NCBI GenBank assembly: GCA_005881995.1
Contig: VBHV01000240.1
Coordinates: forward strand, 1-7,456
From: Chloroflexota bacterium
Lineage (GTDB): Bacteria > Chloroflexota > Ktedonobacteria > Ktedonobacterales > Ktedonobacteraceae
Length of the DNA stretch: 7,456 bases
Direction of reading: 5' to 3'
In this document: positions 1 through 5,692 of the stretch, one piece after another
Position numbering within the stretch: position 1 is the stretch's first letter
Layout: the number at the start of each line of letters is the position of its first letter
Made by a program: the position numbers and the translations under genes
The notes under the pieces: model-generated
Told to the model about the DNA's origin: nothing
The model's input: only the letters and a program-made list of their open reading frames with translations
The model's database searches: none

Positions 1-555
1 AACATCAGTCGTGTTGAGACATCACACGGTTGGTGGGGAAATTGCTGCACAGGGGATCACAGCACGCACAACACAGGATCAGTTCCATTGCTGTCTCCTT
101 GGGGTCCACCACCGATCACGGCCAATTCGACCGCAATCGAGTGGTATTTGTTTAACCAGATCAACCACGATCGGGCGGTCCGTGGTCTGTATCTCTATAA
201 CTGGAACCCTACATTAGCCAATGGTGCGCGTCTCCATAGTTGGAATATGGCCAATTGCGGGTTCAGTCACTTCTGCCCCGATGGGGATTACCACTTTGGA
301 TGCATGCGTATCACGTATGAATTCCCTCACAACAATGATTGTGGCGAGTGCATCTCTGCTACATTGAGTAATGGGACACTCGCGAACGAAGAATGGGCTA
401 TCGGGTCGATTCAAAAAGGCATGGTGAACGAGCCAGACAATCCAAATAGCTGGCATCGTATTCACCTCACTTCCCAAACGCTCCACAGTGTAGGAGTGGG
501 TGTGTATGTCTCACCAGGTGGTTGGGTCTACGCCACCGAAGATATGGTGAGTTGA
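1..555 (+). CDS. CAP/SCP (PR-1-like) domain secreted protein, 5' partial
   Basis: The frame is open from the first base with no ATG inside it, so the start lies upstream; 184 residues are visible. A TTG at 88 would be a possible internal start, but it leaves unexplained the open frame before it. The CAP domain begins with a helix FNQINHDRAVRGL, followed by WNPTLANGARLHSWNMANCG, the usual Ala-Arg-x-His-Ser signature with the conserved His. Next come CGECIS, in the place of the usual CGENI with Glu kept, and a C-terminal strand GVGVYVSPGGWVYATEDMV close to the stop, as is normal for CAP domains. Many cysteines (CC near the visible start, then C-G-F-S-H-F-C and C-G-E-C) suggest disulfides and export; the signal peptide would be upstream of the window. 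CAP proteins are secreted and mostly of unknown role; some bind lipids or act in stress or competition. The family call is firm, the function is not known. Confidence 0.82.
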   Translation, partial: NISRVETSHGWWGNCCTGDHSTHNTGSVPLLSPWGPPPITANSTAIEWYLFNQINHDRAVRGLYLYNWNPTLANGARLHSWNMANCGFSHFCPDGDYHFGCMRITYEFPHNNDCGECISATLSNGTLANEEWAIGSIQKGMVNEPDNPNSWHRIHLTSQTLHSVGVGVYVSPGGWVYATEDMVS

Positions 556-636
556 CGTGCTCAGAGAAGAAACAGCATCGACTCATGATGGAACCCAATG
601 CCCAGGAAGACCGCCTCAAATGGCGGAAGGATGTCA

Positions 637-665
637 ATTACCGCCGATGATCGCTCAGCGGTGAT
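637..665. repeat. Inverted repeat, 8-bp arms (one G-T pair)
   Basis: The arms 637-644 (attaccgc) and 658-665 (gcggtgat) pair over 8 bp with one wobble, around a 13-nt loop. A smaller 5-bp hairpin (611-615/622-626, ccgcc/ggcgg) lies just upstream. They follow the stop of the CAP gene by 55-110 bp. No T-run follows, so a terminator role is not supported; a protein-binding site or a chance structure is equally possible. Confidence 0.3.
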
Positions 666-673
666 ATCCGAGG

Positions 674-724
674 TAGGTGGCATAATAGATTCACAGTCTT
701 AGTTGCTCCTCCAAGAGCCACCTA
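674..724. repeat. Inverted repeat, 8-bp perfect arms
   Basis: The arms taggtggc (674-681) and gccaccta (717-724) are perfect reverse complements, separated by 35 nt and extendable by two G-T pairs. The right arm is followed by TTTGAC, which is a poor terminator tail. It lies in the convergent gap between the CAP gene (+) and the kinase gene (-). Confidence 0.35.
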
Positions 725-760
725 TTTGACGAATGTCTCTTTAGAAAGGAAGTTCCAGTT

Positions 761-796
761 GGGCGGATTGCGCATTCAGCATCAGAACATCCGCCC
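761..796. repeat. GC-rich inverted repeat downstream of kinase and CAP genes
   Basis: The arms gggcggat (761-768) and atccgccc (789-796) are perfect 8-bp complements around a 20-nt loop. The position between two converging genes fits a transcript-end structure, but no T-run follows on either strand. Confidence 0.4.
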
Positions 797-808
797 GTCG
801 AAACAGGC

Positions 809-833
809 TGTGGGAATCGTGCGCATTCCCACA
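809..833. terminator. Hairpin at the 3' end of the kinase gene, possible terminator
   Basis: A 9-bp perfect stem, tgtgggaat (809-817) with attcccaca (825-833), closes a 7-nt loop. It lies 18 bp past the kinase stop on the minus strand. On the plus strand it is followed after 6 nt by TTTTAT; on the minus strand it is followed only by GCCTGTTTCG. It could end transcription from the CAP side, or protect the 3' end of the kinase mRNA. The structure is plain in the sequence; the terminator role is inferred. Confidence 0.4.
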
Positions 834-851
834 CGCCGCTTTTATCAGATT

Positions 852-2456
852 TTATACTTCTGATCGTTCTCTATGTCCGGCTATGGCGCTGTAGAGCTTG
901 AGCAGAATGGGCAGCAGGACCAGCCCGCAAATGAGCTCGATCAGGGTAAAAAGCAGGAAATTCAGTGCCGCGCTTTGAACATTTACTGAATAGACCCAGA
1001 TACTACTGCAATCGGCGAAGCCTTCGCCAACGATTACTCCAAGCACGGCGAAGAGTACTGCGGTTGCAACGGCTCTAAACCTATCGTAATGTGCCCTTGT
1101 TCTAAGCAGGGCAAAACCGGCAATCAGGCCGGTTAAACCAAGCCCCAGGCCATTGCTCCATAATCCGGGACTTCCACTGAGCGAATGGCCGAGCAAATAG
1201 CCTCCCATGCCGGTAAAGAAGCCTGCGAATGGACCAAAAACGGCCCCGAAAAAGAGCGGAACTATGATGGAGAGTCCGAAGAGGGCGTAACTAGCAAATT
1301 CCTTGTTATGGAAAAATAGGGTGCTGATATAGAAGTAGACGCCGCCATAGATGACGATACCGATGATTGATGCCATGAGTTGACGCGCTGTGCTTGTTCC
1401 GGATCTGCCGGGGGCGCGAGGTATGGCTCTCTCTTGAGGTGGTCTTACACTCGACCTCTTAGAAGCCGGGCGTTCTTTCTGGGTTGCTGTTTCCATCACC
1501 AATTGTTGTGGCGCCGTACTAGTTTGTGAAGTATTTGCAAGCGCAGGCGAAGGGAGAACCAGTGCTGGTCTAGTAGGAGGATATGAGGGTGACGAAACGG
1601 GATATAGCCCTCGCGTGGGTTCCTGTTGTCCTTGCTGACCCTGTTGGGATCGGTTAGCCTGCTCCAAAGCATTCGCGAACGCCTGTACGCTGGCAAAGCG
1701 CTCGTGCGGATCTTTGGCAAGCGCCATCATCACTGCTGCCTCGACATCTGGTGAGATATCGGGGTTCCTGGCGTGCAGTGAAGGAGGGGGAGCGCTCATC
1801 TGTTGGGCAATAAGCTCGGTTAAAGATCCTGAAAATGGACGCTGCCCGCTCAACCATTCATAGACGACAATGCCAAGCGCGTATTGATCGCTGGCTGGGC
1901 GCGGTTTACCATCGATTTGTTCAGGCGCCATATAGGCAATGGTGCCCACTGTATCCTGCGTGCTCTGTGAATTTGAACTTTGGGCAACCAGGGCCGTCCC
2001 AAAATCGCTTAGTAAGATTTCACCTTGCCTTCCAATTAACATATTGCCAGGCTTTACATCACGATGGATAAAATTGTGATCATGGGCATATTGTAGCGCT
2101 AAAGCTACCTGCTTGACGTATTCTACAATCGTTGCCAGGGGCAAACGAGTGCCATTGGGATGGCGCTCGCGCAGGGTTCCCTGCGGGGCATAGTCCATGA
2201 CCAGAAACGGGAGACCGTTCTGCACACCGAAATCCAGAACGCGAATGATATGTGGGTGTACCAGGTGGGCGATGGTGCGCGCTTCATGCAGGAAGTGATC
2301 TTTTTCATCATCTTCAAGCTGCATTTGGAGTACTTTGATAGCTGCCTGTGTTTTTAGATAGATGTGTTCACCAAGGTAGACATTAGAAAACCCACCTCGT
2401 CCCAGTAGTCGAACGAGATAATAATTGCCTAGTTGTTGCCCTACACTGTCGTACAT
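852..2456 (-). CDS. Ser/Thr protein kinase fused to a C-terminal ECF transporter S-component-like membrane domain
   Basis: This 534-aa protein has three parts. Residues 12-265 are a Hanks-type kinase with all the key residues: Gly-rich loop GRGGFSNVYLG (19-29), ATP Lys41 in AAIKVL, helix-C Glu58, HRDVKPGN (131-138), DFG (151-153) and APE (177-179). It should be active. Residues 266-355 are a Q/P/S/T-rich, probably disordered linker. Residues 359-534 hold about six hydrophobic helices that match ECF S components. The segment PLFFGAVFGP (400-409) is identical in the S protein encoded at 5693-6268, and a hand alignment of 400-519 gives about 54 identities in 120 gap-free columns. One change is His424 where both paralogues have Asp (G-D). 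The kinase would be cytoplasmic, as S components have N-in topology. ATG at 2456 follows AGGAAG by 10 nt. It may be read through from the S gene 153 bp upstream. The fusion is clear in one uninterrupted frame; its substrate is unknown. Confidence 0.93.
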   Translation of the reverse strand: MYDSVGQQLGNYYLVRLLGRGGFSNVYLGEHIYLKTQAAIKVLQMQLEDDEKDHFLHEARTIAHLVHPHIIRVLDFGVQNGLPFLVMDYAPQGTLRERHPNGTRLPLATIVEYVKQVALALQYAHDHNFIHRDVKPGNMLIGRQGEILLSDFGTALVAQSSNSQSTQDTVGTIAYMAPEQIDGKPRPASDQYALGIVVYEWLSGQRPFSGSLTELIAQQMSAPPPSLHARNPDISPDVEAAVMMALAKDPHERFASVQAFANALEQANRSQQGQQGQQEPTRGLYPVSSPSYPPTRPALVLPSPALANTSQTSTAPQQLVMETATQKERPASKRSSVRPPQERAIPRAPGRSGTSTARQLMASIIGIVIYGGVYFYISTLFFHNKEFASYALFGLSIIVPLFFGAVFGPFAGFFTGMGGYLLGHSLSGSPGLWSNGLGLGLTGLIAGFALLRTRAHYDRFRAVATAVLFAVLGVIVGEGFADCSSIWVYSVNVQSAALNFLLFTLIELICGLVLLPILLKLYSAIAGHRERSEV

Positions 2457-2609
2457 ACTGAAATCACTTCCTGGATTTGCTCTCTTCGGACTTGTAGATG
2501 CGTAGAATAAGTCTGGGACAATCGATGAGTAAATCGAATCAGGTACTCTTTATGTACACGAATGAAGAGCCTGAATTGGGACTATCAAGAGGAAGTGAGG
2601 TATATGCGA

Positions 2610-3302
2610 CTAGGCGCGTCCTTTGCTCCAGACGATCGCATCGCCGATAAACAGCAACAACGGCAGCATCACCAGCGCGAAGAGCAAATTCGGCAAGGTA
2701 GTATCGAGGAATGCCATCGTGGCCTCTGTCGCCCTATAATACGGGGAGTGATACACCAGCACCGCGCTATACACTACGATAGCAATACCGAGAGCAACTC
2801 CGGCAGCAGTGATAACACCAACGGTAGCCAGCGACTCGAAGTTATTGTAACGCCGACGGGTAAGAATCTGCGTCAAGCCCGCAACCAGGCCGATCATGCC
2901 ATTAGCAAGGTAGCCAGTAAAGCCATTCCACCCGATCAGATCCCGGAAGTTAATCAACGCGCTGCCATAAAAGAGGTAGCCGTTACCCCAACTGAGGTCG
3001 TGCAGCCATAGGTTAGCAACATAGTCGCCCAGCAGGAAGCCAAATCCCCCGGTAATCAGACCAACCCAGGGACCATAAATTACCCCAAAGAGCAGCGGAA
3101 TCAGCAGCGCAGGCAGGAACACATCCAGCGTCCCCGTTGGAACGAGGATGATGAGGTTGACATGACTCAAGAGGCCGTACAGGATTATGCCCAGGATGGC
3201 GGCGACTACCTGGGGTAAGCCGACAAACCAGATGCTTACCGGCTCGGGGTTCCGGCTGTTGTCGACGGGACTACTCTGCTGGCTCGGCGCTCTTCTCTGC
3301 AT
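2610..3302 (-). CDS. ECF transporter S-component-like membrane protein with an inserted loop
   Basis: This is a 230-aa integral membrane protein with about six hydrophobic segments after a polar N-terminus of some 25 residues. It has the S-domain block PALLIPLLFGVIYGPWVGLITGG...LLGD (residues 64-93), with the same Pro-to-Asp spacing of 24 as the S protein at 5693-6268. It also has GMIGLVAGL, an arginine-rich turn RRRYN and a final helix with MLPLLL, matching LLPILL in its paralogues. Between GD (92-93) and the VAGL motif it is 26 residues longer than either paralogue, with an aromatic and glycine-rich insert. ATG at 3302 follows AAAGGG by 7 nt. S components are the substrate-binding subunits of ECF vitamin and metal importers. 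No A or T gene is adjacent in its own cluster, so it probably borrows them from the cassette at 4700-7456. The ligand cannot be told. Confidence 0.8.
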   Translation of the reverse strand: MQRRAPSQQSSPVDNSRNPEPVSIWFVGLPQVVAAILGIILYGLLSHVNLIILVPTGTLDVFLPALLIPLLFGVIYGPWVGLITGGFGFLLGDYVANLWLHDLSWGNGYLFYGSALINFRDLIGWNGFTGYLANGMIGLVAGLTQILTRRRYNNFESLATVGVITAAGVALGIAIVVYSAVLVYHSPYYRATEATMAFLDTTLPNLLFALVMLPLLLFIGDAIVWSKGRA

Positions 3303-3338
3303 GGTTTAGCCCTTTCACCTCGTTTTTCACGTTCTCAC

Positions 3339-3366
3339 ATGTTACCACATTTTCACCTGATTTCAA
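3339..3366 (-). promoter_or_regulatory. Candidate promoter of the second S gene
   Basis: On the minus strand, TTGAAA (3361-3366) and TAACAT (3339-3344) are separated by 16 nt, and TGG precedes the -10 as an extended -10 element. The predicted start near 3332 gives a leader of about 30 nt. The match is partial, so this is a tentative call. Confidence 0.3.
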
Positions 3367-3372
3367 CAGCTT

Positions 3373-3392
3373 AACTGTCAAATCAACTGTCA
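3373..3392 (-). repeat. 8-bp direct repeat TGACAGTT, 12-bp period
   Basis: TGACAGTT occurs twice on the minus strand (3385-3392 and 3373-3380) with a 12-bp period, just upstream of the candidate -35 of the second S gene. Tandem half-sites there could bind an activator or repressor. The second copy also forms a TTGACA, so it may instead be part of an alternative promoter. Confidence 0.35.
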
Positions 3393-3396
3393 TTTT

Positions 3397-3438
3397 GAGA
3401 GGGGCTGAAGTGGCCTGGTGACAGCTTCAGCCCCTTTT
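3397..3438 (+). terminator. Strong hairpin followed by TTTT on the plus strand
   Basis: The arms aggggctgaag (3400-3410) and cttcagcccct (3425-3435) pair perfectly over 11 bp around a 14-nt loop. The plus strand continues TTTAT, giving a textbook intrinsic terminator on that strand. It also sits 20 bp past the stop of the minus-strand DUF5808-like gene, but that transcript would have CTCAAAAT after the stem rather than a U-run. The structure is certain; its working direction is the odd point. Confidence 0.6.
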
Positions 3439-3455
3439 ATACAGGGTATCCTTGC

Positions 3456-3758
3456 TCACTTTGGCTGGAGATTGTGGGATACTTCAGGGTGAATTAACGG
3501 ATACAGGTTAATGGTCCAGCCGATGCCAAATGCCTGCGGCACCAGGATCTGCGAAGTATTTTTATTCCAGAACGTGGCACGTAGGCGTTCAGTCGTTGGC
3601 GGTCGAAAGTCATAGGGGATCCTGCCCGCGATCCGGCCATGCCAGGTGCGTTCTTCAGGTGGCAGGCGCAGTTGCTCACGAAGAGCTAACCCAACAAGTA
3701 ATGTGAGCACCAGGCTCCACATAATATTCTTGGGCTTGAAGATCTTTTTGCGTCGCAT
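3456..3758 (-). CDS. Small single-helix membrane protein with DUF5808-like C-terminus
   Basis: This 100-aa protein has a basic N-terminus (MRRKKIFKPKN), one transmembrane helix (about residues 12-27, IMWSLVLTLLVGLAL), then a soluble region. That region contains IPYDFRPPTTERLRATFWN and LVPQAFGIGWTINLYPL. This pattern, R-P-P-T, a W-N, L-x-P-x-x-F-G-x-G-W-x-I-N, is what I recall for DUF5808 domains, whose role is unknown. The start at 3758 is chosen because AAGGAG lies 9 nt upstream; the upstream in-frame ATGs at 3776 and 3854 lack such a site, and 3854 would add a polar stretch before the helix. It points away from the lipoprotein gene across a shared 290-bp region. It lies upstream of the second S gene on the same strand, but the hairpin between them may separate them. 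Confidence 0.68.
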   Translation of the reverse strand: MRRKKIFKPKNIMWSLVLTLLVGLALREQLRLPPEERTWHGRIAGRIPYDFRPPTTERLRATFWNKNTSQILVPQAFGIGWTINLYPLIHPEVSHNLQPK

Positions 3759-3767
3759 AGTTTCCTT

Positions 3768-3773
3768 CTCCTT
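3768..3773 (-). promoter_or_regulatory. Ribosome binding site that fixes the start at 3758
   Basis: AAGGAG on the minus strand is followed by 9 nt and the ATG at 3758, with a second GGA inside the spacer. The in-frame ATG at 3776 overlaps this purine tract and has none of its own, so it is unlikely to be the start. Confidence 0.6.
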
Positions 3774-3871
3774 CATTGTAAAGAATAGCACAGTTCTCGT
3801 GTGCTCTGCTGCACGCCTCTTATCAGCTGTGAGGGAGTTGTCAATCGTCCACACAACATTAAGATAGGCCC

Positions 3872-3880
3872 ATCATAGCA
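3872..3880 (-). promoter_or_regulatory. Candidate extended -10 for the DUF5808-like gene
   Basis: The minus strand reads TGCTATGAT, an extended -10 (TG-n-TATGAT). No good -35 lies 17 nt upstream, which is tolerable for extended -10 promoters. The leader would be about 107 nt. A separate TTGACA (3839-3844, minus) lies closer to the gene but has no good -10. Confidence 0.3.
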
Positions 3881-3882
3881 GA

Positions 3883-3940
3883 GTTGCAATTGCCCTGCTA
3901 CGGCAAATGGCCAGGTAACCCGCCGGGCGAAATTTGCAAC
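3883..3940. repeat. 7-bp inverted repeat GTTGCAA in the divergent promoter region
   Basis: GTTGCAA (3883-3889) and TTGCAAC (3934-3940) are perfect complements 44 bp apart, located between the two divergent candidate promoters. They could be paired operator half-sites, but 7 bp at this distance is within chance. Confidence 0.2.
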
Positions 3941-3999
3941 GGTTGGATAGTACTTTCATGGGAGGGGAATAGCTGTCACCTGTAAGCATAAGTGAGGCA

Positions 4000-4008
4000 T
4001 GCTATACT
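4000..4008 (+). promoter_or_regulatory. Candidate extended -10 promoter of the lipoprotein gene
   Basis: The plus strand reads TGCTATACT: TATACT at 4003-4008 with TG one base upstream. The -35 region (CTGTAA, 3980-3985) is weak, which is usual when the extended -10 is present. Transcription would start near 4015, giving a leader of about 35 nt. Confidence 0.4.
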
Positions 4009-4049
4009 CTCATGAAAAGTTCTAGAGAGACAAAGGTCAATTTGTTCTT

Positions 4050-4652
4050 ATGTGGCTACACAGATTCAACTATGATAGATTGCCTCTTTTGTGTAAATGC
4101 TCAGGCGTCGTCCTGCTCATGCTTTCTATGGTGTTGATCGTTTCCTGCGGCAGCGATACCAGCCAGAATGCTCCTGGCACACCAATTGCCACCATCACCA
4201 TTCGTTTTGGTCAATTCAGCGGTTCCCCCACACCGGATCTGAACGGCTTTTATTGCGGAGGGTGGGCCACCAATACGACCCCGCACTATAGTATGAATGG
4301 CATCGAGTATGTCTATGGCAAATTCACCCAGACCGTCCAGGGCAACCCCGTCGGCGTCAACAACGCGGCCGCGGTAGCCACGATCCTTTGGCCCGATGGC
4401 AGCACCCAGGTTGAGAACGCCACCACGGGTTCCGATGGCATCGCGGTGTTCGCCATCCCCCTCAGGCCCAGCGCGATCAATCACCTGGTTCAAATCCAGA
4501 TCACCTTTAGCAGTGGGTCTCAAACCTGTACCATTCCCTCGGCGGCTTTCTTCACGGCGGTTGTGGCTTCGCCATCACCGAGTACTACCTCAACTCCATC
4601 GGTGACGCCAACACCTTGCCATCGAAAGAAATGCATGACTCCAACGCCCTAA
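4050..4652 (+). CDS. Secreted lipoprotein with beta-sandwich-like domain and Thr/Pro-rich tail
   Basis: This is a 200-aa protein. A hydrophobic segment (residues 19-31) ends in the lipobox IVSC with Cys33, followed by GSDTSQN, so it should be a lipid-anchored surface protein. Residues 45-170 look like an all-beta, Ig- or macroglobulin-like domain: AAAVATILWPDGSTQ, GSDGIAVFAIPL, HLVQIQITFSSGSQTC. I recognise no named family. The last 30 residues are a Ser/Thr/Pro tail with a Cys-x5-Cys pair (CHRKKC), as seen in stalk or wall-spanning segments. No close Shine-Dalgarno precedes the ATG; AAAGG at 4032-4036 is 13 nt away, so a start at the internal ATG (4119) cannot be excluded, although that would shorten the signal peptide to 9 residues. 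It converges on ecfT with a 47-bp gap in which I see no terminator. Confidence 0.7.
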   Translation: MWLHRFNYDRLPLLCKCSGVVLLMLSMVLIVSCGSDTSQNAPGTPIATITIRFGQFSGSPTPDLNGFYCGGWATNTTPHYSMNGIEYVYGKFTQTVQGNPVGVNNAAAVATILWPDGSTQVENATTGSDGIAVFAIPLRPSAINHLVQIQITFSSGSQTCTIPSAAFFTAVVASPSPSTTSTPSVTPTPCHRKKCMTPTP

Positions 4653-4699
4653 GGCACATTTCGGGGAAGAGGGTCAACAGGAAGTTTGAATTATGGAGC

Positions 4700-5605
4700 T
4701 CAAAAGCCAGGAATACCCTGAACGTGCAACACGTGTAGGAAGCCGCTGCCGTAGTAATTGCCGAGGATGTTGAGGAGTGTGATGGCAAAGAAACCAGTAA
4801 TACTCAAGGTAATAATGACGCGATCAATGGGTCTTGCGTGTAATTCGGTAATCCATGTGCGTTTCCCCACACCAAAACAGCGCAGTTCCATTGCACTGAT
4901 GATATCCTCCGCGCCAACAATCGAGCCGATCACTACGGGCACAATCATGGGAGCCAGGCGAGCAATCTTAGCGAATGTTCCACCTCGCAGCTTATCAATC
5001 TCGAAGCCGCGAGCGCGCTGGGCATCGAGTGTTGTGCCGAAATCGCGTGCGACGCTTGGCAAGAAGCGAAATGAGAGATCAACGGCGTAGGCGAACTTAT
5101 CTGGCAAGCCCATACCTTTAAAAGCTATCCCTATATCACCTGGATTAGTGGTGTAAGGTATGGCGACAGCAAGCAGAGCAATACTGAAATTGCGCAGGCC
5201 TTGTGTGATCATGAAGGTGACGCTCTCAACACTGATGAGTAATGGGGCAGGGCCGATAAAAGGAGGCTGCCGCTTGAGACCCAGAAATGGCAAGTTGTAG
5301 AGGACATGTTGATGAGCAGGAAGATCTACACCCTGAACGACGGCACCACCTGAAAGGAAATAGTTGACGAAAATAATCATAACATTGAGCGCGATGATGA
5401 GATACCATGCGCGCCTTGTTTCTCTCCATTTAAGGTGAGCCTGGCTATAGTAATAGGATGCGCCGATAAAGCCTGCTAGAATAACCCAGAAGTTTGATGT
5501 CTGTGCTACTGCGAAGCCATAAGCAAACAGCAAAACAAACTTGGCACGAGTATCCAGGCGGTGAATAGGCGAATCACGCTTGATATAAGGGAAGTTGATG
5601 AGCAT
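4700..5605 (-). CDS. ecfT: ECF transporter transmembrane (T) component, EcfT
   Basis: EcfT is the membrane scaffold that couples the ATPase pair to the S subunit in ECF importers. This version has 301 aa from the ATG at 5605. The N-terminal signature FPYIKRDSPIHRLDTRAKF (residues 5-23) is followed by hydrophobic helices. The central cytoplasmic region carries the two coupling motifs: AQRARGFE with the classic Ala-Arg-Gly (198-200), and AMELRCFGVGKRT (238-250). In the second, Leu-Arg-Cys stands where Ala-Arg-Gly is common. A last helix closes the protein. An in-frame ATG at 5653 would add 16 polar residues; it has GAGG 10 nt upstream, while 5605 has only GAGAGA 6 nt upstream. I prefer 5605 because family members begin close to the FPY motif. 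It lies 87 bp after the S gene and is probably in one operon with it and the ATPase. Confidence 0.88.
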   Translation of the reverse strand: MLINFPYIKRDSPIHRLDTRAKFVLLFAYGFAVAQTSNFWVILAGFIGASYYYSQAHLKWRETRRAWYLIIALNVMIIFVNYFLSGGAVVQGVDLPAHQHVLYNLPFLGLKRQPPFIGPAPLLISVESVTFMITQGLRNFSIALLAVAIPYTTNPGDIGIAFKGMGLPDKFAYAVDLSFRFLPSVARDFGTTLDAQRARGFEIDKLRGGTFAKIARLAPMIVPVVIGSIVGAEDIISAMELRCFGVGKRTWITELHARPIDRVIITLSITGFFAITLLNILGNYYGSGFLHVLHVQGIPGF

Positions 5606-5692
5606 AAAATGTCTCTCGCGATCGTCATGAACTGCTCCGGCGAGGAGCACCATGTTAATGCGGCCTCGCCAGAGCAGGTTCCACTTACAATG

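Noticed and set aside
2520..2537. Direct repeat aatcga with 12-bp period upstream of the kinase start
   Set aside because: Only 6 bp per copy and no good promoter elements beside it; within chance.
2562..3011. 149-aa plus-strand open frame
   Set aside because: It lies antisense within the second S gene, has a Gln/Arg-rich low-complexity translation and no recognisable domain; the minus-strand reading has clear helices and motifs.
4101..4523. 140-aa minus-strand open frame opposite the lipoprotein gene
   Set aside because: The plus-strand reading has a lipobox, secretion signal and Thr/Pro tail; the antisense translation has no domain and no ribosome site.
4653..4699. Terminator between the convergent lipoprotein and ecfT genes
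   Set aside because: No stem with more than a few pairs and no T-run is visible in the 47-bp gap.
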